Shown: one piece after another, positions 34,989 to 44,242 of the stretch
Numbering within the stretch: position 1 is the stretch's first letter
Layout: every line of letters begins with the position of its first letter
From: Parapedobacter tibetensis
GTDB taxonomy: Bacteria > Bacteroidota > Bacteroidia > Sphingobacteriales > Sphingobacteriaceae
Direction of reading: 5' to 3'
DNA: 64,000 nucleotides
Assembly: GCF_024704835.1 (NCBI RefSeq)
Contig: NZ_JAMXBE010000014.1
Coordinates: 62,001 to 126,000, forward strand
Program-made: the position numbers and the translations under genes
The notes under the pieces: generated by a model
What the model was told of the DNA's origin: nothing
The model's database searches: none
The model's input: only the letters and a program-made list of their open reading frames with translations

Positions 34989-37501
34989 AGCGAATAAATT
35001 TATGCATGATCGTGCTGGCATTTACAATAACCAATGCGTGGACTCAGCAAAAAACAGTACATCCTGATATCAAATATGCCGAAGCGACGTATGTGCTGCA
35101 AAAAGCGAATGGTTTTAAGGGGGTCTGGTATATGAACCAGCCCTCCAATGACGAATATGTCTTTAAATACAGCGGAGGCTTAGGGACTTATCCCGCTAAT
35201 CATCGCCCCTTTGCAATTTATGCACCAGCCGTGGATAAGACGTTTTTCTGTTTTGGTGGAACCGATGATAAGAATAGCACTTTGTTGCACAATGTTTCTT
35301 ACTACGATCATCGGTCTGGAAAGGTGGCTAATCCAACGATAGTGCTGGATAAGGGTACCACCGATGCACATGATAATCCGGTGATATCCATCGATGACGA
35401 AGGATCTATCTGGATATTCTCCACCTCCCATGGTACCAGCCGCCCATCCTATATCTCTAAGTCTACCGAACCTTATAACATAGCGACTTTTGAGCCCGTG
35501 GAGGCTACGGAGATGGTTGACGGTAAACGGCGGGCATTCAAAAACTTCTCCTATTTTCAGATTTACCATCTTCGGAGCCAAGGCTTTATAGCGCTATTTA
35601 CCCGTTACAAAAACGGTCAACGTGTAATTGGATTTAATACCAGCCGCGACGGTAAGGACTGGAACGAATGGCAAGTGCTTGCCCATATCGAAGAGGGGCA
35701 TTATCAGGTTAGTGCCGAAAAGGATGGGAAAATAGGTGTCGCATTCGATTATCATCCTGCGGGAAAAGGCCTCAATTATCGTACAAACCTGTACTACCTC
35801 GAAACGGCTGATTTGGGTAAAACTTGGCAGACGGCTTCGGATAAAAAGGTGACTTTGCCCTTAACCAATAAGCAGAACGATGGATTAGTGAATGACTATA
35901 GTGATCGCGGGCTAAATAGCTACCTATTGGATATCGACCTAGATCGAAATGGGAACCCTTATATCCTAACGATTACCAGCAAAGGCTATCAGGCTGGTCC
36001 CGCTAACGATCCCCGGAATTGGGTGCTGTCTGCTCATGACGGTAAGCGATGGACTAATGAGGTGGTCACTTCATCCAACAGCAACTATGATATGGGTTCC
36101 ATCTATCTGGAAGGACAAGGAAAGATACGGGTTGTAGGTCCAACGGAGGGTGGGCCACAGGCCTATAATCCGGGTGGGGAAATCGCGATGTGGGAATCTG
36201 CCGGTGCTGGCATGTCGTGGCGAAAGGTTAAGCAAGTTACGCAAAACAGTAAAATGAACCATAATTATGTGAGGCGTCCTATAAATCATCATGCTGCGTT
36301 TTATGGCATTTGGGCAGATGGCCATGGCCGAAAACAGTCGGTCTCCAATCTCTATTTTTTAAACGATACCGGTCAGATTTTTAAACTCCCCCGTCAGTTT
36401 GAAGGAGCGGAAACTGATCCGGAGCCCATAGCAGATAAGATCGACTATTTTAGTCATTTCCCTGCATCTGCAGATCCCACTGCCGTTGGTAATTTATTGA
36501 CCAGCCGCTTCCTTGCAGGCGGGCATTCGCAATATGGCAATCCACATCCGGCGAAGCCACCCGTGCAAATCACCTACCCAGATGTATGCACTTGGTTGGG
36601 CAGCCTATGGTTTGCCAATGCCATTCAGGATGGCAATCTGCTGGATGCGCTGGAAAAGCGGTTTATACCGTTGCTGAGTACAGAAAAACATCTCCAGCCG
36701 GCAAAAAACCACGTGGATAACAATGTGTTCGGCGCTGTTCCACTTGAGTTGTATAAACATACGAAGAAGCAGTCCTATCTTGACTTAGGACTATCTTATG
36801 CAGATACCCAATGGGAACTGCCTCCCGATGCAAAGCCCGAGGAAAAAGTTTGGGCTGAGCGCGGGTTTTCCTGGCAAACACGTATCTGGATAGACGATAT
36901 GTTTATGATTACGGCAGTACAATCCCAAGCTTATCTTGCCACCGGAAAGACGGCATACATCGATCGTGCAGCAAAGGAAATGGTATTGTATCTGGATAAA
37001 ATACAACAACCCAATGGCCTTTTCTACCACGCGCCGGATGTCCCTTATTTCTGGGGTCGGGGAAACGGATGGATGGCCGTTGGCATGACCGAATTGTTGC
37101 GTGTACTTAGCCAGGACCACCCCAACAGATCCCGCATTATGGATGCCTACCGCAAAATGATGCACACCCTGAAGACTTACCAAGCCCCGGATGGCATGTG
37201 GCGCCAGTTGATTGATGATCCGGAAGCTTGGGGCGAAACTTCAGGGACTGCTATGTTTACCTATGCGATGATCACAGGCGTGAAGAAAGGGTGGCTTGAC
37301 GGAGACGAATACGGACGAGTAGCACGAAAAGCGTGGTTGGAATTGGTCTCTTATATCAATGCCAATGGTGAGGTTACCGAGGTGTGTGAAGGAACCAATG
37401 CAAAAAGCGACCGCCAATACTATTTGGACCGGAAGCGGATTGTTGGGGATTTACATGGCCAGGCACCGGTGATTTGGTGTGCTTTTGCATTGATCGATTA
37501 A
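34985..37501 (+). CDS. Fusion of a BNR_4 beta-propeller and a GH88/GH105 unsaturated uronyl hydrolase
   Basis: An 838-residue exported protein with a signal peptide to about residue 20. Residues of about 30-470 resemble BNR_4 propellers (Pfam PF15892), a fold used by some polysaccharide lyases (ulvan lyases PL24/PL25). Segments include GGLGTYPANHRPFAIY and DAHDNPVISIDDEGSIWIF. From about 500 to the end there is an alpha/alpha barrel of GH88/GH105 type, with catalytic-type aspartates D637/D638 in WIDDMFM, RGNGWMAVGM near residue 693 and ETSGTAMFTYAM. GH105 enzymes hydrolyse the unsaturated uronic acid left by a lyase, so the fusion would put both steps on one protein if the propeller is a lyase. 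The latter is inference. Context: last gene of locus 2, coupled to susD. Confidence 0.83.
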   Translation: MKRINLCMIVLAFTITNAWTQQKTVHPDIKYAEATYVLQKANGFKGVWYMNQPSNDEYVFKYSGGLGTYPANHRPFAIYAPAVDKTFFCFGGTDDKNSTLLHNVSYYDHRSGKVANPTIVLDKGTTDAHDNPVISIDDEGSIWIFSTSHGTSRPSYISKSTEPYNIATFEPVEATEMVDGKRRAFKNFSYFQIYHLRSQGFIALFTRYKNGQRVIGFNTSRDGKDWNEWQVLAHIEEGHYQVSAEKDGKIGVAFDYHPAGKGLNYRTNLYYLETADLGKTWQTASDKKVTLPLTNKQNDGLVNDYSDRGLNSYLLDIDLDRNGNPYILTITSKGYQAGPANDPRNWVLSAHDGKRWTNEVVTSSNSNYDMGSIYLEGQGKIRVVGPTEGGPQAYNPGGEIAMWESAGAGMSWRKVKQVTQNSKMNHNYVRRPINHHAAFYGIWADGHGRKQSVSNLYFLNDTGQIFKLPRQFEGAETDPEPIADKIDYFSHFPASADPTAVGNLLTSRFLAGGHSQYGNPHPAKPPVQITYPDVCTWLGSLWFANAIQDGNLLDALEKRFIPLLSTEKHLQPAKNHVDNNVFGAVPLELYKHTKKQSYLDLGLSYADTQWELPPDAKPEEKVWAERGFSWQTRIWIDDMFMITAVQSQAYLATGKTAYIDRAAKEMVLYLDKIQQPNGLFYHAPDVPYFWGRGNGWMAVGMTELLRVLSQDHPNRSRIMDAYRKMMHTLKTYQAPDGMWRQLIDDPEAWGETSGTAMFTYAMITGVKKGWLDGDEYGRVARKAWLELVSYINANGEVTEVCEGTNAKSDRQYYLDRKRIVGDLHGQAPVIWCAFALID

Positions 37502-37527
37502 AGCGAATTTCTGGAGGCTAATAAGCT

Positions 37528-38655
37528 CTAAATGTTGAGCTTCCTGTTTCGGGCAGTAATAGGCCAATATGCGACAAACTCACCATGAGCGACAGTTATT
37601 GCGCGCTCGTACAGTGCCACGGTAGGGCAAATATGGTAGGGCAGGCCATAAAGTACATCGCCCACTTTCCACTGATGGCCTTGTGGCACTTCCACAACCA
37701 GATGCTCTTCGCTTTGGCTAATGGGTTTCATGTCTGGGGCATTCAGGAAATGTACACGTCGGTCAAGACTGTTTTCCGGAGCGATCGATTTATGGCCAAG
37801 GTCGAGGCATAGGGATGTGTCGGAGGGCAAAGAAACCACCCTGGTCAGTACCAGTGCTGCAGGGCTGAACTGTTGCTCAGGCAAGCCATCGCCATAACCC
37901 TTGTCCCAAAAAATGAACGTGCCGGGACTACATACAACCCTATCGTCAGCAGCATGGATGGGAAAGGTGGGCGAACCACCAGCGATGACGGTGGGCCGGG
38001 GATAACCTTGGTTTTTCAATTCGGCAACCATTTCCCATACGGCAACAAAAGCTTCTTGACAGCGGGCCCGCCGCGCGGACAAATCCTGATCGCGCAAGTG
38101 GCCATCATAGGCATGTAGGCCTAATAGTTTGATATGATCCAATTGATGCAGTTTCTGGCACAAATGGAGGGCATTGATTCCCGGGGCAATCCCAGTTCGA
38201 CCCATGCCTACATTGAGGTCTACATATACGTTAGCGTTTATTCCGTTTTCTCCAGCCACTGTTGACAAGGCTGTCGCGGCATCCTCGTTGTCTACCAAAC
38301 AGGAAAACACCGTGTCTGGATATTTTTTCACCAAGTCCATATAGCGGTGGAGTTTCGGGCCAACAGGTTGGTAGGCGAGAAGCACATCGGGAGCTCGACA
38401 CATGGCCAACATTTCCGCCTCGGCGATGGTGGCACATTTAAACTGGTAGATGCCAGCATCCATCAGTAGCAAGGTAGCTTCAGTGGTTTTATGTGTCTTG
38501 ACGTGAGGGCGAAGGCGGTCTACATTACTACCAACCATTGTTTTGAGTGTATGGATGTTATCGATTACCCGATCAGGGTAAACGATGAGTGCTGGAGAGT
38601 CGATGTTATCGACATTTTTGATGGTATACCAATGCTGCTTGTCGTCTTTCGCCAT
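37528..38655 (-). CDS. D-threonine aldolase / D-serine dehydratase family PLP enzyme
   Basis: The start is placed at ATG 38655 (MAKDDKQHWY), giving 375 residues; ATG 38670 and 38685 are in-frame alternatives. It has the alanine-racemase-type barrel with the PLP lysine in RPHVKTHK (K53), and the C-terminal beta domain of the D-threonine aldolase-like family. In that domain the metal site reads PYHICPT (H341, C343). From what I recall, HxC ligands occur in zinc D-serine dehydratase and D-3-hydroxyaspartate dehydratase, whereas aldolases have HxD. That favours dehydration of D-serine-like substrates. It is the last gene of a three-gene operon with RidA and an M19 dipeptidase. Confidence 0.85.
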   Translation of the reverse strand: MAKDDKQHWYTIKNVDNIDSPALIVYPDRVIDNIHTLKTMVGSNVDRLRPHVKTHKTTEATLLLMDAGIYQFKCATIAEAEMLAMCRAPDVLLAYQPVGPKLHRYMDLVKKYPDTVFSCLVDNEDAATALSTVAGENGINANVYVDLNVGMGRTGIAPGINALHLCQKLHQLDHIKLLGLHAYDGHLRDQDLSARRARCQEAFVAVWEMVAELKNQGYPRPTVIAGGSPTFPIHAADDRVVCSPGTFIFWDKGYGDGLPEQQFSPAALVLTRVVSLPSDTSLCLDLGHKSIAPENSLDRRVHFLNAPDMKPISQSEEHLVVEVPQGHQWKVGDVLYGLPYHICPTVALYERAITVAHGEFVAYWPITARNRKLNI

Positions 38656-38714
38656 CGTATCAGTGATCATACGGCGAATATACAAATTTCACTATCTTGG
38701 TGTTTAGTCGAACA

Positions 38715-39794
38715 TTATTTATTTGACCATGCCCGCCGGATAAACCGAAGCCAGTTGCCGTGTAAGATATTGGCAATATCCGCGGCAGAATACCCCCTTT
38801 GATGTAAAATCCCCTCCAGTTTTTGAAGGTCGGCAATAGTTTCCAAATCATACGGACATTGTTCCGTGCCAAACATGCCATCCAAATCACTTCCAATGGC
38901 CACATGGTTGCTATTGCCGGCCAATTGGCAGATATGGTCGAAGTGGTCTACCAGACTTTCGAGGTTTACACCTTGTTGCGGAGGCTTTGATTCACCCCGT
39001 ATCCATTGCGGCGATAGCATCCATGCGTCCAATGCACCGCCGATGACGGCATCCCGTTCGATTAGCGCTTTCAGCTGGTCATCAGCAAGTTGCCGTTGGT
39101 GATTTACCAGTGCACGGCAATTGTGATGACTTGCCCATATCGGCCCTTTGTATAGTTCCATGGCTTGCCAGAATCCCACATCCGTAAGGTGGGTGACGTC
39201 CAATATCATATTCAATTGGTCCATTTCCTTGAGCAGGTCTATGCCCAGTGTGGTAAGCGGGCCATCCATGCCTGTGCCGGGCGCATACCTTCCCGGGCCA
39301 TAGTGTGCGGGGCCGATTGCGCGAAGTCCATATTGGTATGCTTTTTCAAGATAAGAAAGGTTTACCAGCGAATCAGCACCTTCAAGGCTGAGGATAAAGC
39401 CGACTGGTTTGGAAGCATTCGTCCTTGTTTCATCTTGCCATAAGGCAATATGATGCTCCAATGAATTTAAATCGACGATTTGCTGCATCTCACCTGCCTC
39501 CTGCATGGCTTGGTACCAAGCCAGTTGCCCTTGCGTTTGCGCCCAGGCCTGCTCGGGCGAATACCAGCCGGGCAATATCTTATGGTCTTCCGTTGCCCGT
39601 GCAATCTGCGTGGCTACTACGAGGCCGACCCCTCCTTTGCGCAATTCGGGTAGTGATACCACACCATTTCCGCGGTCGGGTTTATCATGCATCCTTGATT
39701 CACGGTCACGGAGGGTATTGAGCTCCGCTTTCAGATCACGGTTCCATTCCAGGGCATTCATGGCTAGGTCCAGATGTGCGTCGATGATGAACAT
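38715..39794 (-). CDS. Membrane dipeptidase, peptidase family M19
   Basis: A 359-residue zinc hydrolase of the renal dipeptidase family. Metal-ligand motifs are in order: HLD (H7, D9) near the start, Glu in LSLEGADSL (near residue 125), His in DVTHLTDVG, His in SHHNCRAL, and Asp in AIGSDLDGMFG. No signal peptide is visible, so it is probably cytoplasmic. M19 enzymes cleave dipeptides and often accept a D-residue at the C-terminal position. Here it lies between RidA (15 bases upstream) and a D-TA family enzyme, so release of a D-amino acid that the PLP enzyme then degrades is a reasonable reading. Confidence 0.9.
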   Translation of the reverse strand: MFIIDAHLDLAMNALEWNRDLKAELNTLRDRESRMHDKPDRGNGVVSLPELRKGGVGLVVATQIARATEDHKILPGWYSPEQAWAQTQGQLAWYQAMQEAGEMQQIVDLNSLEHHIALWQDETRTNASKPVGFILSLEGADSLVNLSYLEKAYQYGLRAIGPAHYGPGRYAPGTGMDGPLTTLGIDLLKEMDQLNMILDVTHLTDVGFWQAMELYKGPIWASHHNCRALVNHQRQLADDQLKALIERDAVIGGALDAWMLSPQWIRGESKPPQQGVNLESLVDHFDHICQLAGNSNHVAIGSDLDGMFGTEQCPYDLETIADLQKLEGILHQRGYSAADIANILHGNWLRFIRRAWSNK

Positions 39795-39809
39795 GGCGTA
39801 CCTTTTAGT

Positions 39810-40193
39810 TTATTTTTTTGCGATACAATCGATTTCCACTTTAATGCCATTACCCAATATGGATTGGACGGTTGTTCGAGCGGGTTTTAGCTCAGTAAAA
39901 TATTGGCTATATACGTTGTTGAAGCGGTCGAAATCATTGATGTCACTGAGATGAACGGTGCATTTCACCACGTGCTCCATGGCCATTCCGGCTTCTTCCA
40001 ATATGGCTTTGATGTTTTTCAAGGTGAGATGGGTTTCTTCCTCAATGGTGCCCAAAACGAACTTAGATTCCCTAAAATCAATGGCGACTTGCCCGCTTAC
40101 GAATAAAAAACCATCAATAAGTACACCATCTGAATATGCCCCAGTGACGAAACCTAGTTCCCGCTCTGGATGGACAATTTTTGTTTTTTTCAT
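39810..40193 (-). CDS. RidA family protein (enamine/imine deaminase)
   Basis: A 127-residue single-domain protein of the YjgF/YER057c/UK114 family. The signature AIDFRESKFVLGTIEEETHLTLKNIKAILEEAG and VVKCTVHLSDINDFDRFNNVYSQYF is evident, with the catalytic-type Arg in LKPARTTVQ (R105 of RidA type). RidA hydrolyses 2-aminoacrylate and related imines made by PLP-dependent dehydratases. It is the first gene of the minus-strand operon whose last gene encodes such an enzyme. This agrees with a D-amino-acid degradation unit. The promoter on the minus strand before the ATG is not obvious. Confidence 0.88.
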   Translation of the reverse strand: MKKTKIVHPERELGFVTGAYSDGVLIDGFLFVSGQVAIDFRESKFVLGTIEEETHLTLKNIKAILEEAGMAMEHVVKCTVHLSDINDFDRFNNVYSQYFTELKPARTTVQSILGNGIKVEIDCIAKK

Positions 40194-40297
40194 GTTGATT
40201 TACTGTTTATTATGTAAACATTGTGAAAGTTAAAAAAAACCAGGCGGGTTTCAAAAATCTATTGCTAAATGGGTTTAATAATTTGGGATGTTTTCAC

Positions 40298-40305
40298 TAA
40301 ATTTG
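40298..40305 (+). promoter_or_regulatory. -7 box before the cytochrome/DUF1553 gene
   Basis: TAAATTTG is a perfect TAnnTTTG match, 22 bases before the start at 40328. No good TTTG lies at the usual distance; the TTT of gggttta around 40274 is the nearest. Confidence 0.5.
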
Positions 40306-40327
40306 AAAACACCATTATAAATTAACT

Positions 40328-42676
40328 ATGAGGCGCCTTCTTTCACCGAAGTGGCTAACCTTGATAGCGGTTTGCTTATTTGTCATCCTGCTTTCTGGTT
40401 ATTTTTTCACAAAAAGCGAGACGACTGGCTTAGGTGGATCCATGCCATTACCTCCAATGGTGGATTATAATTTCCATATTCGACCCATATTATCTGATAA
40501 ATGCTTTGCATGCCATGGGCCGGACCACAATTCCCGTGAGGCAGATTTACGGCTCGATACAGAAGCGGGTGCTTATAAGGCCTTGTCGAAAACAGCCGGA
40601 ATGCATGCTATTGTTCCCGGCCATCCGAATCAGAGCGAAGTCTATTTGCGCATCACCAGCGATGATGAATTGTTACGCATGCCCCCGGCAACATCCAACT
40701 TGACGCTTACGAATTATGAGGTGAAGCTGATTGAACGATGGATTCGGCAAGGCGCGGAATATAAACCACATTGGGCATTTATTCCTCCCGAGAAACCTGA
40801 AATCCCCGAAGTGGGGCGTACAGATTGGCCGGTGAACGAGCTGGATCAATTCGTGCTGGCAAAGATGAAGGAGATGGACTTTAAGCCTAATCCGAAAGCA
40901 GAAAAACACCACTTGCTTCGTCGGGTATGCCTTGATCTTACCGGGCTTCCTCCCAGTGAAGAACAGCTTGACCGTTTCCTTGCGGACGATTCTGAAGAAG
41001 CTTACGAACGAATGGTGGACGAGTTGCTTTCTTCTCCAGCCTACGGCGAGCGCATGGCCATGCATTGGCTGGATGTGGCACGTTATGCTGATTCCTATGG
41101 TTATCAGGACGATGATATCCGCACCCAGTGGCCATGGCGTGACTGGGTTATCCATGCCTTCAATGAAAACATGCCGTATGATGAGTTTGTGACTTGGCAA
41201 CTGGCAGGGGATATGCTGCCCGAAGCCACCAAAGAGCAGATATTGGCCTCCGCATTCAACAGAAATCATAAAATTACAGAGGAGGGAGGGGTAATTGAAG
41301 AAGAATATCGTGTGGCTTACGCGATCGATAAGACAAATACATTCAGCAAAGGTATTTTAGGCATCACAATGGAATGTGCACAATGCCATGACCATAAGTA
41401 CGATCCCTTTTCGCAAAAAAACTACTTCGAGTTGTATGCCTTTTTTAACAACTCATTGGAGAAAGGGCTCGAAGGATTGGTGAATTCGGGCCCCTCGAAG
41501 ACCCCGAGACTTACCATTACGCAAACCGATGTAGAAAATATCCTGCAATTTATCAATAAAGGGGACGACACCTCGGCAGTATCGGTATCGGTAATGGGAG
41601 AGCGCGATGAGGCACGACCGACATATATCCTGAATCGCGGATTGTATGATGCCCCTACTGAGCGTGCGTATCCCGGTACTCCAGCGTCAATCCTGCCGTT
41701 TGACAGTGCCCGATTTGCCCCCAACAGGCTGGGGTTAGCCGAGTGGGCCTTTAATGAAGAAAATCCCCTTACTGCTCGGGTATTGGTGAACCAACTATGG
41801 GCGATGGTTTTTGGTCGTGGACTGGTACCTACCGTGGCTGATTTCGGTAATCAAGGAGAGCTTCCTAGCCATCCCGAGTTGTTGGATTGGCTAGCGGCCG
41901 ACTTTAGAGATAATGGCTGGAATATCCAACGACTGCTGAAACAATTTGTACTCAGCGCCACTTATCGCCAGTCATCACAGGTCACAAAAAGGCACCTACA
42001 AGAAGATCCTGAGAATACGTATTTGGCCCGTACTAAGCGGCTGCGTTTACAAGCGGAGTCTATCCGCGATTTGGCACTTGCCAGCAGTGGGCTGCTGAAC
42101 CGGGAAATCGGCGGTCCAAGCGTGAAACCTTATCAACCTGATGGCATTTGGGAGGTAACTTCTTCGGGGCGCGGTGCCTTGACCAACTATGTGCAAGACC
42201 ATGACGGTGCATTATACCGGAGAGGGATGTATGTGTTTATTAAATTGACGGTACCCCCACCCAATATGCTCATTTTTGATGCCAGCAACCGGGACGTATG
42301 TGAGGTGACACGGCAGCGCACGAATACGCCTTTGCAGGCGTTGGTTATGCTAAACGACCCCGTGATTCTAGAAGCATCCCGTGTACTGTCCGGCCGGATA
42401 CTAAAGGAATCATCGGAAGCTGCGCCGCGACAACATATTGAATCGGCATTCCGCTGGATTTTGAGCCGAGAAGCCAGTGAACAGGAATTAACCTTGCTAG
42501 AAACGTATCATAAGGCAGAATTGAAGCGCTTTAAAGAATCACCGGCCAAAGCAAAAGCGTTTTTGGAAGTAGGTGAGGCCCCACAGGAAGAGACATTGCC
42601 CGTTGTTGAACAAGCAGCGCTAATGGCTGTTGTCCATACGCTGTATAATCTGGAGGAAACCATAACGAAGATATGA
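40328..42676 (+). CDS. Planctomycete-type cytochrome C / DUF1549-DUF1553 (PSCyt1-PSCyt2-PSD1) protein
   Basis: A 782-residue exported protein with an N-terminal membrane anchor (residues about 10-27). The PSCyt1 domain has the haem motif CFACH at residues 59-63 and MPPATS as a possible axial-Met region. The PSCyt2 (DUF1549) domain has a second CAQCHDHKYDPF motif at 350-361. The DUF1553 (PSD1) C-terminal part has NPLTARVLVNQLWAMVFGRGLVPTVADFGNQGELPSHPELLDWL. Such proteins are abundant in planctomycetes and occur in gene-rich glycan-degrading Bacteroidota. They are probably periplasmic electron-transfer proteins, with the electron donor and acceptor unknown. The next two genes (DUF1501 and a cytochrome) are its usual partners, so the three form one unit. 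Confidence 0.88.
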   Translation: MRRLLSPKWLTLIAVCLFVILLSGYFFTKSETTGLGGSMPLPPMVDYNFHIRPILSDKCFACHGPDHNSREADLRLDTEAGAYKALSKTAGMHAIVPGHPNQSEVYLRITSDDELLRMPPATSNLTLTNYEVKLIERWIRQGAEYKPHWAFIPPEKPEIPEVGRTDWPVNELDQFVLAKMKEMDFKPNPKAEKHHLLRRVCLDLTGLPPSEEQLDRFLADDSEEAYERMVDELLSSPAYGERMAMHWLDVARYADSYGYQDDDIRTQWPWRDWVIHAFNENMPYDEFVTWQLAGDMLPEATKEQILASAFNRNHKITEEGGVIEEEYRVAYAIDKTNTFSKGILGITMECAQCHDHKYDPFSQKNYFELYAFFNNSLEKGLEGLVNSGPSKTPRLTITQTDVENILQFINKGDDTSAVSVSVMGERDEARPTYILNRGLYDAPTERAYPGTPASILPFDSARFAPNRLGLAEWAFNEENPLTARVLVNQLWAMVFGRGLVPTVADFGNQGELPSHPELLDWLAADFRDNGWNIQRLLKQFVLSATYRQSSQVTKRHLQEDPENTYLARTKRLRLQAESIRDLALASSGLLNREIGGPSVKPYQPDGIWEVTSSGRGALTNYVQDHDGALYRRGMYVFIKLTVPPPNMLIFDASNRDVCEVTRQRTNTPLQALVMLNDPVILEASRVLSGRILKESSEAAPRQHIESAFRWILSREASEQELTLLETYHKAELKRFKESPAKAKAFLEVGEAPQEETLPVVEQAALMAVVHTLYNLEETITKI

Positions 42677-42690
42677 CGAGGGTAAAGGGC

Positions 42691-42755
42691 GAATAAGCAA
42701 ATCAGCAAAAGGCATTGCGCAAAGAGCAAATAGGTAAATAAACAAATGAGCAAAG
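42691..42755. repeat. Short AAA-TNAGC low-complexity tract
   Basis: A run of near-repeats of the form gcaaatcagcaaa / gcaaagagcaaa / acaaatgagcaaa fills the gap before the DUF1501 gene and covers one of its two possible start codons. Such tracts are common between genes in Bacteroidota. Confidence 0.4.
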
Positions 42756-42760
42756 TGCAC

Positions 42761-44233
42761 ATGAAGAAAGACGAATTGATTGAGAAAGAAGTCAAACAGG
42801 CACGTTTATTCCAAAACCGGCGGCAATTTTTGTCACGACTCAGTATAGGTATTGGAAGTGCGGCTTTGGGTTCGCTATTGATACCCGACTTATTTTCTGG
42901 TGGCGGGGCGGATAAAGAAGCAATGGCTGGCCGGCTTCCGCATTTCGCTCCGAAGGCAAAGCGGGTGATTTACCTGTTCCAAAGCGGAGGCGTTTCCCAA
43001 TTGGAATCCTTTGATCCCAAACCCAAACTCCGCGAAATGATGGGCCAAGATTTACCGGAATCCATCCGTGGTGGCCAACGGCTTACGGGTATGACGTCGG
43101 GCCAAGCGAGCTTCCCGTTGGTGGGATCATATTATGATTTTGCCCAATATGGAAAAAGCGGAGCTTGGGTAAGTGATTTGTTCCCATACATGGGAAAAGT
43201 TGCAGATGACCTTTGTATCATCCGCTCATTGCATACCGATGCCATTAATCACGATCCGGCCATTACGTTTTTCCAGACCGGCGCCCAACAGGGCAACCGA
43301 CCGAGCATGGGGGCATGGCTGAGTTATGGGTTGGGTAGCGATAACCAAAATTTGCCTGCCTTTTGCGTGTTGGTATCCAAAGGAAAGGGAAACGGACAAG
43401 GTGTGTACGCCAAGCTGTGGACCAATGGTTTCTTGGATTCCGTGCATCAAGGCGTTCAGTTTATGGGCGGTCCAGATCCAGTTTTATACCTCAATAATCC
43501 GCCCGGTACCGACAAGGTGAGTCGCCGGGCGTTGCTCGATAAACTAGCTGAATTAAACCAGCTGCAATTCGATGCTTTTGGCGACCCGGAAATCTCGGCA
43601 AGGGTGCAGCAATATGAGATGGCCTACCGGATGCAAACTTCAGTGCCTGAAGTCACGGATCTATCGAAAGAACCAGACCATATTGTCAAACTATATGGAG
43701 CAGATTGCCTCGTGCCGGGCACTTATGCCGCCAATTGCCTGCTTGCACGTAAACTGTCTGAAAACGGTGTGCGCTTTGTGCAACTTTACCATCAGGGTTG
43801 GGATCAGCATGGCAACCTCCCGCTGGAGATGGCAGGACAGGCCAAAGATGTAGACCAGGCTTCAGCAGCACTGGTGACCGACCTCAAACAACGCGGCTTA
43901 TTGGATGAAACGTTGGTGATATGGGGCGGGGAATTCGGACGCACAAATTATTGCCAAGGGAAGTTGGAACATAATAATTATGGACGGGATCACCATCCAC
44001 GCTGTTTCAGTGTATGGATGGCAGGTGGGGGAATAAAACCCGGCATGGTGTACGGCGAAACAGATGAATTCGGCTATAACATCGTAAAAAATCCTGTACA
44101 TATACATGACTTCCATGCGACCATCCTGCATCAATTGGGGCTGGACCATGAAAAACTCACCTACCGCCATTTAGGTAGGCGTTATAGGTTAACCGATGTG
44201 TTTGGTGAAGTTGTGAAGGATATTCTTGTGTGA
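42761..44233 (+). CDS. DUF1501 domain-containing protein
   Basis: The start is placed at ATG 42761 (MKKDELIEKEV) because the ATG at 42746 lies in a low-complexity repeat tract; the earlier start adds 5 residues. The protein has about 490 residues with a twin-arginine-like export signal (NRRQFLSRLSIGIGSAALGS). DUF1501 hallmarks are VIYLFQSGGVSQLESFDPKP, NHDPAITFFQTGAQQGNRPSMGAWLSYGLG and a C-terminal VIWGGEFGRTNYCQG and DFHATILHQLGLDHEKLTYRHLGR. The family has a sulfatase/alkaline-phosphatase-like fold. Members usually accompany DUF1553 cytochromes, as here. Function not established. Confidence 0.87.
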   Translation: MKKDELIEKEVKQARLFQNRRQFLSRLSIGIGSAALGSLLIPDLFSGGGADKEAMAGRLPHFAPKAKRVIYLFQSGGVSQLESFDPKPKLREMMGQDLPESIRGGQRLTGMTSGQASFPLVGSYYDFAQYGKSGAWVSDLFPYMGKVADDLCIIRSLHTDAINHDPAITFFQTGAQQGNRPSMGAWLSYGLGSDNQNLPAFCVLVSKGKGNGQGVYAKLWTNGFLDSVHQGVQFMGGPDPVLYLNNPPGTDKVSRRALLDKLAELNQLQFDAFGDPEISARVQQYEMAYRMQTSVPEVTDLSKEPDHIVKLYGADCLVPGTYAANCLLARKLSENGVRFVQLYHQGWDQHGNLPLEMAGQAKDVDQASAALVTDLKQRGLLDETLVIWGGEFGRTNYCQGKLEHNNYGRDHHPRCFSVWMAGGGIKPGMVYGETDEFGYNIVKNPVHIHDFHATILHQLGLDHEKLTYRHLGRRYRLTDVFGEVVKDILV

Positions 44234-44242
44234 GAGGCTAAG

